Source: Croceibacterium selenioxidans (GTDB lineage Bacteria; Pseudomonadota; Alphaproteobacteria; Sphingomonadales; Sphingomonadaceae). From it: 64,000 bases of DNA. The notes below the pieces were generated by a model that was given only the letters and a program-made list of their open reading frames with translations, searched no databases and was not told the DNA's origin. Location: the NCBI RefSeq assembly GCF_018599195.1, contig NZ_JAHFVK010000001.1, forward strand, positions 1,054,001-1,118,000, given 5' to 3'. Position 1 is the first letter of the stretch, and each line of letters begins with the position of its first letter. A program made the position numbers and the translations under genes. Below are positions 9,235 through 18,406 of this stretch, one piece after another.

Positions 9235-9284
9235 TTCACTCTCCCCCTCATGAACCCCTTTCGCAACGCTATACCGATGGCGCT

Positions 9285-9310
9285 CTTGTGCCAAGCTAAA
9301 GCCCACCTAT
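9285..9310 (+). promoter_or_regulatory. Sigma-32 (RpoH) promoter of dnaKJ
   Basis: CTTG at 9285-9288, exactly 17 nt, then CCTAT at 9306-9310 followed by AT. This fits the alphaproteobacterial heat-shock consensus CTTG-N17-CYTAT. It lies about 95 nt before the dnaK ATG (9405), leaving an untranslated leader of roughly 85 nt. The site overlaps the upstream part of the divergent PCu(A)C leader. No CIRCE repeat is present, so dnaK is probably RpoH-controlled and not HrcA-controlled. Confidence 0.8.
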
Positions 9311-9404
9311 ATCCGCCGCGTAATCGAGCTGCCGAGTGACCTCGCCCGGAACAGGGGAGGCCGATGGGCGGCGTCCAAGTCTTAAGAGGATGTGGGGAAC
9401 ATCT

Positions 9405-11330
<1,926 letters not shown>

Positions 11331-11351
11331 TGTCCTGATGGACGCCTCATT

Positions 11352-11380
11352 CGCCACCGGTGCACTCCGCGCCGGTGGCG
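11352..11380 (+). terminator. dnaK-dnaJ intergenic hairpin (attenuator-like)
   Basis: A 9-bp perfect inverted repeat, CGCCACCGG (11352-11360) and CCGGTGGCG (11372-11380), with an 11-nt loop. No run of T follows immediately, so it probably protects the 3' end of dnaK mRNA or partly attenuates read-through into dnaJ, giving less DnaJ than DnaK. Confidence 0.5.
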
Positions 11381-11412
11381 GTTAGGGCCTGGGGGTTTTG
11401 GACGTGCCTTCG

Positions 11413-12522
11413 ATGGAAGCCGATTATTACGAAGTGCTTGGCGTCAGCCGTGACGCGGACGATCGTACGATCAAGTCCGCCTACCGGCGGCTGGCCATGG
11501 AATTTCACCCGGATCGCAACAACGGGTGCAAGGACAACGAAGCCAAATTCAAGTCGATCAGCGTCGCTTACGACTGTCTCAAGGACCCGCAGAAGCGGGC
11601 TGCCTATGACAGGTACGGCCATGCCGCGTTCCAGCAAGGAATGGGCGGCGGCGGTCCGCAGGCGGACTTCGGCGATCTCGGCGACATTTTCGAAACGATC
11701 TTTGGCAGCGCTTTTGGCGGCGCCGCGGGGCGCAGTCGCCCTCGGCGCGGCGCGGATCTGCGCTACGATCTCGAGGTAACGCTCGAGGACGCGTTTCACG
11801 GCAAGAACACCGAGATCAAGATGGAAGTCTCGGTCACTTGCGAGCCCTGCCAGGGTTCAGGCGCCACCCCGGGCACGGCACGGCGAGGTTGCGAGTTGTG
11901 CGCCGGCCGCGGCAAGGTTCGCGCGCATCAGGGCCTGTTCGTGATTGAGCGACCATGCCCCAACTGCCATGGCAGTGGCGAAGTTATCGAAAGCCCCTGC
12001 CGCGAATGCCGTGGCGAAGGACGGGTGGACAAGGTCCAGGCCTTGTCGGTGGACGTTCCGCCGGGCGTGGATAACGGCACCCGCATCCGCCTTTCCGGCA
12101 AAGGCGAGGCGGGCCCCATGGGCGCGCCTCCCGGCGATCTCTACATCTTCGTGCACGTCAAGGGGCACCCCGTGTTCGAGCGTGAAGGAACCGCGCTGTT
12201 CACGCGGGCGCCGATCAGTTTCTCGACCGCGGCTTTGGGAGGCACGATCGACATTCCGGGTCTCGACGGAGAGATCCACTCGATCGAAATTCCCGCCGGC
12301 ATTCAATCAGCACGCCAGTTGCGCAAGCGCGGCGCGGGCATGCCGGTTCTGCAGGGGCGCGGCAGGGGTGATCTGGTCGTGGAAATCCAGGTGGAGACTC
12401 CGACCAAGCTCAGTGCCCGTCAAAAGGAACTCCTGCGAGAATTCCAGGAGACCGAGACGGGGGAAGAATGTCCTGAAAGTGCGGGCTTCTTCGCTAAACT
12501 GAAGAGCGCGCTAAAGGGCTGA
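11413..12522 (+). CDS. dnaJ: Co-chaperone DnaJ (Hsp40)
   Basis: A 369-residue type I DnaJ. The J domain (DYYEVLGVSRDADD to DPQKRAAYDRYG) carries HPD in MEFHPDRN. A Gly/Phe-rich linker follows (QGMGGGGPQADFGDL), then four zinc-finger repeats CEPCQGSG, CELCAGRG, CPNCHGSG and CRECRGEG, and two C-terminal beta domains. It stimulates DnaK ATPase and hands over substrates. The frame is open from a TTG at 11398, but ATG 11413 begins the conserved ADYYEVLG strand. It is 82 nt after dnaK across a hairpin and followed by a terminator. Confidence 0.95.
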   Translation: MEADYYEVLGVSRDADDRTIKSAYRRLAMEFHPDRNNGCKDNEAKFKSISVAYDCLKDPQKRAAYDRYGHAAFQQGMGGGGPQADFGDLGDIFETIFGSAFGGAAGRSRPRRGADLRYDLEVTLEDAFHGKNTEIKMEVSVTCEPCQGSGATPGTARRGCELCAGRGKVRAHQGLFVIERPCPNCHGSGEVIESPCRECRGEGRVDKVQALSVDVPPGVDNGTRIRLSGKGEAGPMGAPPGDLYIFVHVKGHPVFEREGTALFTRAPISFSTAALGGTIDIPGLDGEIHSIEIPAGIQSARQLRKRGAGMPVLQGRGRGDLVVEIQVETPTKLSARQKELLREFQETETGEECPESAGFFAKLKSALKG

Positions 12523-12542
12523 GTGAAATAGGGGGGATCAGC

Positions 12543-12570
12543 GGAACGCCTCTTGCGTTCCCTTTTCGTT
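12543..12570 (+). terminator. Rho-independent terminator after dnaJ
   Basis: GGAACGC (12543-12549) pairs with GCGTTCC (12555-12561) over a 5-nt loop, followed by the T-rich CTTTTCGTT. It is placed 20 nt after the dnaJ stop and before radA, so it should end the dnaKJ transcript. Confidence 0.7.
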
Positions 12571-12587
12571 CCGGATACCTCTGAGGC

Positions 12588-13955
12588 ATGGCCAAGCCCA
12601 AACGCCGCTATGTCTGCACCGAATGCGGGAGTGTCGCGACACGCTGGCAGGGTCAGTGCGTCGACTGCTCACAATGGAACACATTGGTGGAGGAAGCACC
12701 GGGAACGGTGTTCTCCATGCGTCATGACTTGTCGACCGGCGGGCGCCCCGTGGTGCTCGAAGCGCTCGACGCTCCATCTGAACCGCTAGTCCGTCGGAGC
12801 ACCGGCCTCGCGGAATTCGACAGGGCCCTGGGCGGCGGGATTGTCCCCGGCTCAGCGATCCTCATGGGCGGTGAGCCTGGCATCGGAAAGTCGACGCTGC
12901 TCCTCCAGGCTGCGGCGGCGATGGCCAAGTCGGGCGCCCCGACAGTCTACATCAGTGGCGAGGAAGCCACCGGCCAGGTGCGGTTGCGGGCGGCGAGGCT
13001 GGGCCTCGCTGGCGCGCCGCTGGGGCTCGCCGCGGCCACTTCGGTGCGCGACATCCTCACGACCCTCAATTCCGCGCCGCCTCCAGCGCTGCTGGTGGTC
13101 GATTCGATTCAGACGATGCACTCGGACACGATCGAAGGCGCTCCCGGCTCGGTAAGCCAGGTCCGCGCGAGCGCGTTCGAGCTGATCCGCTATGCCAAGG
13201 AAAATGGCGTCGCGCTGGTGCTTGTCGGTCACGTCACAAAGGATGGCACGATTGCGGGCCCGCGCGTGCTCGAACACATGGTCGACGTGGTGATGAGTTT
13301 TGAGGGGGAGCGCAGCCACCAGTACCGGATCCTGCGCGCGCTCAAGAATCGCTTCGGTGCTGTTGAGGAAATCGGCGTATTCGCGATGGAGGGGCACGGG
13401 CTCGCCGAAGTGTCGAACCCGTCGATGCTGTTCCTGTCCGGCCGGGAGCAGCCGTTAGCGGGCAGCTCGGTCTTTCCAGCGCTGGAGGGAACGAGGCCGG
13501 TTCTTGTCGAGGTCCAGGCGCTTATCGTTCGCCTGCAATCGGGTGCCACGCCGCGGCGTGCGGTTGTCGGGTGGGACAGCGGCAGGCTCGCCATGTTGCT
13601 CGCCGTGCTCGAGGCGCGTTGCGGGCTGAGTTTCTCGTCGGCGGAGGTCTATCTCAACGTCGCTGGTGGCTATCGCCTGACCGATCCGGCGGCGGACCTT
13701 GCGGTGGCGGCGGCGCTCGTCTCGGCTTTGGCGGATAAGCCGCTACCTTTGCGGGCGATCTGGTTTGGTGAAGTATCGCTCTCCGGAGAAGTGCGCCCGG
13801 TCGCTCATGCGGGCCTGCGGCTGCGTGAGGCGTCCAAGCTTGGATTCGACACGGGATGCGGTCCGGAGGACGGGCTTAAGGACCTCGCCGGCCTGCGTTA
13901 TTTCGGGCTGGAAAGTCTTCCCAAGCTCGTTGACCGGATAATCGGCTCGGCTTAG
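12588..13955 (+). CDS. radA: DNA repair protein RadA/Sms
   Basis: A 455-residue RecA-related helicase acting in recombination-intermediate processing. The N-terminal C4 zinc finger is CTECGSVATRWQGQCVDC (about residues 10-27). The Walker A loop is GGEPGIGKSTLL (about 93-104). The RadA-specific KNRFG motif is in LKNRFGAVEEIGVF, and the C-terminal Lon-protease-like domain contains VYLNVAGGYRLTDPAADLAVA. It has its own start after the dnaJ terminator, and cvpA follows after 11 nt. Confidence 0.95.
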   Translation: MAKPKRRYVCTECGSVATRWQGQCVDCSQWNTLVEEAPGTVFSMRHDLSTGGRPVVLEALDAPSEPLVRRSTGLAEFDRALGGGIVPGSAILMGGEPGIGKSTLLLQAAAAMAKSGAPTVYISGEEATGQVRLRAARLGLAGAPLGLAAATSVRDILTTLNSAPPPALLVVDSIQTMHSDTIEGAPGSVSQVRASAFELIRYAKENGVALVLVGHVTKDGTIAGPRVLEHMVDVVMSFEGERSHQYRILRALKNRFGAVEEIGVFAMEGHGLAEVSNPSMLFLSGREQPLAGSSVFPALEGTRPVLVEVQALIVRLQSGATPRRAVVGWDSGRLAMLLAVLEARCGLSFSSAEVYLNVAGGYRLTDPAADLAVAAALVSALADKPLPLRAIWFGEVSLSGEVRPVAHAGLRLREASKLGFDTGCGPEDGLKDLAGLRYFGLESLPKLVDRIIGSA

Positions 13956-13966
13956 ATTCGGCACCG

Positions 13967-14500
13967 ATGACGGGTTTCGATATTTTGGTCCTGCTGATCG
14001 TCGGCGTGGGGGCGGTTGGCGGCTTCATGCGCGGCTTCGTGCAGGAAGTCCTTTCGCTCGGGGCGTGGATTCTGGCGGTGATTGCCATCCGCTTCCTCCA
14101 TACCGACCTTACGAGTGCTCTCTACTCATACATCGGGACACCCTCGGGTGCGGCGGTCCTGGCGTTCGTGCTCCTGCTGCTCGTTCCCTATATCCTGGTC
14201 CGGCTCATTGCAGGGCGGATCGGACGCGCGAGCCGGAACTCGGTGCTCGGCCCATTCGATCGCGTGCTTGGCTTCGGGTTCGGCGCGGTCAAGGGCGTGG
14301 TGATCGTGATCATCGCATTCTCGCTGCTCGTGCTGGGCTACGATTCCATCTGGGGGGTGGGGGGCCGTCCCACCTGGATGACGACAGCGCGCACCTACCC
14401 CTTCGTTAGCGCCAGTGCCGATGCAATGGTAAAGCTGATACAGGAGCGGGAAGAAGCCCTGTTGAGTTCGGGACAGGACGTGGAGGAAAGCCCGGATTGA
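13967..14500 (+). CDS. cvpA: CvpA family membrane protein
   Basis: A 177-residue inner-membrane protein with four hydrophobic segments and the CvpA opening FDILVLLIVGVGAVGGFMRGFVQEVLSLGAW, including the conserved R-G-F-V-x-E. CvpA was named for colicin V production; more recent work ties it to envelope and bile-salt tolerance, but the biochemical role is unclear. It sits between radA and an IscU-like gene whose reading frame touches its stop. In many proteobacteria cvpA precedes purF; here it does not. Confidence 0.88.
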   Translation: MTGFDILVLLIVGVGAVGGFMRGFVQEVLSLGAWILAVIAIRFLHTDLTSALYSYIGTPSGAAVLAFVLLLLVPYILVRLIAGRIGRASRNSVLGPFDRVLGFGFGAVKGVVIVIIAFSLLVLGYDSIWGVGGRPTWMTTARTYPFVSASADAMVKLIQEREEALLSSGQDVEESPD

Positions 14501-14505
14501 GCGCC

Positions 14506-14937
14506 ATGAGTTCCGCTCGCCTCTATACGCCCGAGTTGCTGGCCCTCGCGGTCGAGTTGAGTACTTGGCCTCCCCTGGAAAATGCCCCGCTGCATGGCGA
14601 GGCCAGGTCGCCGACTTGCGGAAGTACTCTCGCGATGGATGTCGCTCTTGAGGACAATGGGGCAATCGGCCGGCTGGGTATGCGAGTGCGCGCCTGCGCC
14701 GTGGGCCAGGCCTCTGCCGCCATATTTGCCCGCCACGCTCACGGTCGGGACGCAGATCGCCTGACAAGAGATCTTCAGCAGCTTGAAGCCTGGATCGCCG
14801 GGGAAGGAGCCCAGCCCGGATGGCCCGACCTCGCGCTGATTGACGCGGCCCGCGGCTATCCCGCCCGGCACGGGGCTATCCTCTTGCCATGGAAGGCCGC
14901 GCTGGCCGCCCTTTCCAGCACTCCAGTCCAATGCTAA
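14506..14937 (+). CDS. Iron-sulfur cluster assembly scaffold-like protein (IscU/SufU type)
   Basis: A 143-residue IscU-like protein. Two of the usual ligand cysteines are recognisable, SPTCGSTLAMDV (Cys about 35) and RACAVGQASAAI (Cys about 62). The third canonical Cys is not in its usual place; PARHGAI occupies that region, and the only other Cys is the last residue. This fits the diverged scaffold protein seen beside cvpA in sphingomonads. It may carry or regulate a cluster and not act as the main scaffold. The frame also opens at TTG 14497; ATG 14506 is preferred. It is 5 nt downstream of cvpA. Confidence 0.72.
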   Translation: MSSARLYTPELLALAVELSTWPPLENAPLHGEARSPTCGSTLAMDVALEDNGAIGRLGMRVRACAVGQASAAIFARHAHGRDADRLTRDLQQLEAWIAGEGAQPGWPDLALIDAARGYPARHGAILLPWKAALAALSSTPVQC

Positions 14938-14980
14938 CTAACCCACTGGAAAAGTGGGAAAATTGAAAAATGGGGGAGTA

Positions 14981-16612
14981 ATGGCTAGCATTTCGGCAGC
15001 GCCGCAGGTTGCAGAACCGAGCACCAAGGAAATCCGTCTCGTCATTGGCGCTTCGTCGATCGGCACGGTATTCGAGTGGTACGATTTTTTCATCTACGGC
15101 ACGCTTGCCGCCTATATCAGTCACGCGTTCTTCCCCGCCGACAATGAGACACTCTCGCTGCTTCTGACGTGGGCGGGTTTCGCCGTCGGGTTCGGCTTCC
15201 GGCCCCTCGGTGCGGTCCTGTTTGGCTATCTCGGGGACAGGCTGGGGCGGAAGTATACGTTCCTCGTCACGGTGACGCTCATGGGCGTGGCGACAGCCGG
15301 TGTCGGCATGGTGCCGAGCGCCGAAACGATCGGGCTCGCGGCGCCGTTGATCGTTCTGCTCCTGCGTATTCTTCAGGGCTTGGCGCTGGGGGGCGAATAC
15401 GGAGGGGCAGCGATTTATGTCGCCGAGCATTCGCCTCCGGGTCGGCGCGGATTCTTCACGAGCTTTATCCAGGCGAGTGTGATCGGTGGCTTCGTGCTGA
15501 GCCTGCTTGTAGTCCTCGCTTGCCGCTTCCTCATTCCCGAGGACGCTTTCAAGGAGTGGGGCTGGCGAGTGCCTTTCCTCCTCTCGATCGCCTTGCTCGC
15601 CGTTTCGCTATGGATGCGCCTCAAGCTCAACGAAAGCCCGGTGTTCAAGGCCATGAAAACCGAGGGCAGGACCTCGCGCAATCCGTTCATCGAAAGCTTT
15701 ACTTATCCCGGCAACAAGCGGCGCATCTTTGTCGCCCTGTTCGGCGTGGCCTGCGGCCTGACGATCATCTTCTACACCGCGTTGTTCTCGGCGCTGTCGT
15801 TCCTCAAGGGACCGATGCGGGTGGACGACACCGTGGCCGAACTCCTGGTCGGCACCGCATCGCTCGTGGCGGTGATCTTCTTCGTCTACTTCGGATGGCT
15901 GTCGGACAGGGTCGGGCGCAAGAAGCCGATCGTATGGGGCTACTTCGTTACCCTGGTGGCGCTGTTCCCTGCGTTCTGGGGTATCGCCGCCCTAGCCAAT
16001 CCCCAACTGGCCGAGAGTGCGCGCAACGCCCCGGTGGTCATCTCGGGCCCGCAGTGCGACTTCAATCCCTTTGCTTCCAAGCAGGCCACCAAGTGCGGCC
16101 AGCTGCTGGAAGACCTGACCGCGATCGGCATCGCTTATGACGTCGTTGCCGCGCCCACCTTGCAGTTGTCAGCGGGGCAGTCCGTCTTCTCGCTCGATCA
16201 GGAGGCCTGGTCCGATCGCGACGCGCGCCGCTCGGCCATGCGCGAATGGCTGACCCAGAACGGCTACAACCTTGAGAAGCAGGTGCCGCCCGTTGCGAAC
16301 ATGGTCGGCATCTGGGTGATTCTCGTGGGTCTGGGATCGCTCTCCGGCGCTACGTTCGGTCCAGTTGCCGCGTTGCTGTCCGAGATGTTTCCGCCCCAGA
16401 TACGCTACAGCTCGATGTCGATCCCCTATCACATCGGCACCGGTTACTTCGGAGGGTTCCTGCCCTTGATCGCCGGATCGATCGTGGCACTGACAGGGAA
16501 TATCTTCTCGGGGCTTTGGTACACTTGGGTCTTGCTGGTTGTCGCGCTAGTGGTCGCTGTATGGGGTCTCCCTTCCGGTCCACCACGCGATTTTTCCGAT
16601 GAACTCACCTGA
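14981..16612 (+). CDS. MFS transporter, metabolite:H+ symporter type
   Basis: A 543-residue major facilitator transporter resembling proline/betaine and alpha-ketoglutarate symporters. The opening IGTVFEWYDFFIYGTLA and the loop YLGDRLGRKYTFLVT, with a second copy LSDRVGRKKPIVWG, are typical of the metabolite:H+ symporter (MHS) group. Between transmembrane segments of the second half there is a long soluble insert (about residues 340-435) with two cysteines (GPQCDF, TKCGQ) that standard MHS carriers lack. The substrate is unknown. ATG 14981 has GGGGGAG just upstream. The 3' end overlaps alr by 14 nt. A short inverted repeat CCCACT/AGTGGG (14942-14958) precedes it. Confidence 0.85.
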   Translation: MASISAAPQVAEPSTKEIRLVIGASSIGTVFEWYDFFIYGTLAAYISHAFFPADNETLSLLLTWAGFAVGFGFRPLGAVLFGYLGDRLGRKYTFLVTVTLMGVATAGVGMVPSAETIGLAAPLIVLLLRILQGLALGGEYGGAAIYVAEHSPPGRRGFFTSFIQASVIGGFVLSLLVVLACRFLIPEDAFKEWGWRVPFLLSIALLAVSLWMRLKLNESPVFKAMKTEGRTSRNPFIESFTYPGNKRRIFVALFGVACGLTIIFYTALFSALSFLKGPMRVDDTVAELLVGTASLVAVIFFVYFGWLSDRVGRKKPIVWGYFVTLVALFPAFWGIAALANPQLAESARNAPVVISGPQCDFNPFASKQATKCGQLLEDLTAIGIAYDVVAAPTLQLSAGQSVFSLDQEAWSDRDARRSAMREWLTQNGYNLEKQVPPVANMVGIWVILVGLGSLSGATFGPVAALLSEMFPPQIRYSSMSIPYHIGTGYFGGFLPLIAGSIVALTGNIFSGLWYTWVLLVVALVVAVWGLPSGPPRDFSDELT

Positions 16613-17648
16613 TCTGCCGCCTCCCACACTTCGCCTCCAACTCGACAGCGACGCCTTGGCCACCAATTGGCGAGCCTTGGACAAGCTATCCCACTCGGCG
16701 AGGGCCGGGGCGGCGGTAAAGGCAAATGCCTATGGTCTAGGCGTCGACAAGGTCGTGCCCATTCTACGCGAGGCGGGCGCGGCCGACTTCTTTGTAGCCC
16801 ACTGGAGTGAGGTGCCCGAGGTATTGCGCCACGTCGCGCCGGGCTCGGTCGCGGTGTTGCACGGGCCGATCCGCTCCGAAGACGCCCAGTTCGCGCGCGC
16901 GACGGGGGTTAGACCGGTCATCAATAGCCTGCACCAGGCGCGGCTGTGGCTCGACAATGGCGGTGGCCCCTGCGACCTGATGGTCGACACCGGCATCAAT
17001 CGGCTTGGTTTACCCCTCGAGGCCCTTGCTGACCCCTTGCTGGCGCAACTCGAGATCAACGCGCTGCTGTCGCATCTCGCTTCGGCGGACGAAGACGTGG
17101 CGCAAAACGCGCGCCAGCTCGCCGCGTTCGAAGACGTGTCGAGGCAGATCCCCGCCAAGTCGCGCAGTCTCGCCAACAGCGCGGGGATTGCCCTTGGAAG
17201 CGACTACGCTTTCGATCTGACGCGGCCCGGCATCGCGCTTTATGGTGGCGTTCCGCGGCCTGAACTCGACGGCGTGATCAGGCAAGTAGTCCGTCCACAG
17301 GCCGCGGTGTTGCAGGTGCGCGATCTCGCGGCCGGAGACAGCGTTGGCTACAACGCCACCTTCACTGCTGGGGAGCCCATGCGCGTCGCCACCGTATCCC
17401 TTGGCTATGCCGACGGATTCCTGCGCTGCTGGTCAGGACGGGGTCGCTTGCGGTTTCAGGGATCGGACTTGCCGCTACTTGGCCGAGTGTCGATGGATAT
17501 GGTTGTGGTAGATTGCCGCAGTGCACCTAACATTTGTGAAGGTGACTGGCTCGACGTGCCATATAGTCTTCCGGAAGCCTCTGCGATCACGGGACTTTCG
17601 CAATATGAATTACTTACGACCCTGGGTCGCCGATACCTGCGAGAATAA
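16599..17648 (+). CDS. alr: Alanine racemase
   Basis: A 349-residue PLP-dependent alanine racemase that makes D-Ala for peptidoglycan. The cofactor lysine is in AAVKANAYGLG (about residue 35). Other motifs are MVDTGINRLGLP, SLANSAGIALG, the RPGIALYG strand and the second catalytic base Tyr in SVGYNATFT, followed by VSLGYADGFLR. The start lies inside the end of the transporter gene (14-nt overlap), so the two are probably co-transcribed; the transporter might then serve an amino acid, though this is only inference. Confidence 0.93.
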   Translation: MNSPDLPPPTLRLQLDSDALATNWRALDKLSHSARAGAAVKANAYGLGVDKVVPILREAGAADFFVAHWSEVPEVLRHVAPGSVAVLHGPIRSEDAQFARATGVRPVINSLHQARLWLDNGGGPCDLMVDTGINRLGLPLEALADPLLAQLEINALLSHLASADEDVAQNARQLAAFEDVSRQIPAKSRSLANSAGIALGSDYAFDLTRPGIALYGGVPRPELDGVIRQVVRPQAAVLQVRDLAAGDSVGYNATFTAGEPMRVATVSLGYADGFLRCWSGRGRLRFQGSDLPLLGRVSMDMVVVDCRSAPNICEGDWLDVPYSLPEASAITGLSQYELLTTLGRRYLRE

Positions 17649-17663
17649 TTATCGACCGTCCCG

Positions 17664-17699
17664 TTGCACAATTCTTGTTGCAAGTGCAAAATGCCGCAA
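17664..17699 (+). promoter_or_regulatory. TGC/GCA-rich cluster before phaR, candidate PhaR operator
   Basis: The 60-nt leader before phaR contains TTGCAC at 17664-17669, TTGCAA at 17678-17683, GTGCAA at 17684-17689 and ATGCCGCAA at 17691-17699. The outer TTGCAC and GTGCAA form an inverted repeat. PhaR proteins of Paracoccus and Rhodobacter are known to bind TGC/GCA-rich sequences and to repress their own gene, so this is a likely autoregulatory site; that assignment is inference. Confidence 0.5.
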
Positions 17700-17723
17700 T
17701 CGGGGGCAGAATGGAGAAGATTG

Positions 17724-18299
17724 ATGGATGAAGCGGCGGCCGGCGCAGATCCCGTCATTATCAAGAAGTACGCCAACAGGCGGCTCTACAATACGCAGTC
17801 GTCGAGCTACATCACGCTCGAGGACCTTTCGCGAATGACGCGCAACGGCATCGATTTTCAGGTTCTCGATGCGAAGACCGGCGCGGACATCACTCACGCG
17901 ATCCTGACTCAGATCATCATGGAAGAGGAAGCCAGCGGAGAGCAGATGCTCCCGATCAGCTTCCTGCGCCAGTTGATCGCGATGTACGGCAATTCGATGC
18001 AGTCGCTGATGCCGCATTATCTCGAAGCGACGATGGAAAACTTCCGCAACAATCAGCGCAAGATCCAGGAGACCTGGACCGCGAGCATGGGGCCCGACGC
18101 ATTGGCCAAACTCGCCGAGAGCAACATGGCGATGTTCAAAGCCGCTGCCGGGGCTTTCATTCCGGGTAACAATGTCGGCGCGGGAGCAGCCCAACCTCAG
18201 GCAACGCCCAAGCCCGCGCCAACTTCTGGCGATGAGTTGGAGGCGCTCAAGGCGCAAATGGCGGCTATGCAGAAAAAGCTGGACGAACTGGGCAAATAG
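17724..18299 (+). CDS. phaR: Polyhydroxyalkanoate synthesis repressor PhaR
   Basis: A 191-residue PHA regulator. The N-terminal PHB/PHA accumulation DNA-binding domain is clear (VIIKKYANRRLYNTQSSSYI, about 11-30), followed by LTQIIMEEE and SFLRQLIAMYG of the second domain. The C-terminal part is Ala/Pro rich and ends in a short coiled coil (LKAQMAAMQKKLDELGK). PhaR senses polyhydroxybutyrate and represses phasin and its own gene. The start is ATG 17724 with GGAG 8 nt upstream; an upstream TTG at 17664 lies in the candidate operator and is rejected. No PHA synthase is visible in the window. Confidence 0.9.
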   Translation: MDEAAAGADPVIIKKYANRRLYNTQSSSYITLEDLSRMTRNGIDFQVLDAKTGADITHAILTQIIMEEEASGEQMLPISFLRQLIAMYGNSMQSLMPHYLEATMENFRNNQRKIQETWTASMGPDALAKLAESNMAMFKAAAGAFIPGNNVGAGAAQPQATPKPAPTSGDELEALKAQMAAMQKKLDELGK

Positions 18300-18406
18300 C
18301 CGCCGCACGCAAGTGGCGATTACCGGCTCCTCGGTGCCCTCGGAAGCTTCCCTCCTGGCAGGTTAGGCTCTAGGGGCCGGGCGAACAATTCACTGCAGGT
18401 AGTCCC

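Noticed and set aside
14110-14130. GAGTGCTC inside cvpA as a CIRCE half
   Set aside because: The partner repeat TTAGCACTC at 9-nt spacing is absent, and the site is inside a coding region far from heat-shock genes.
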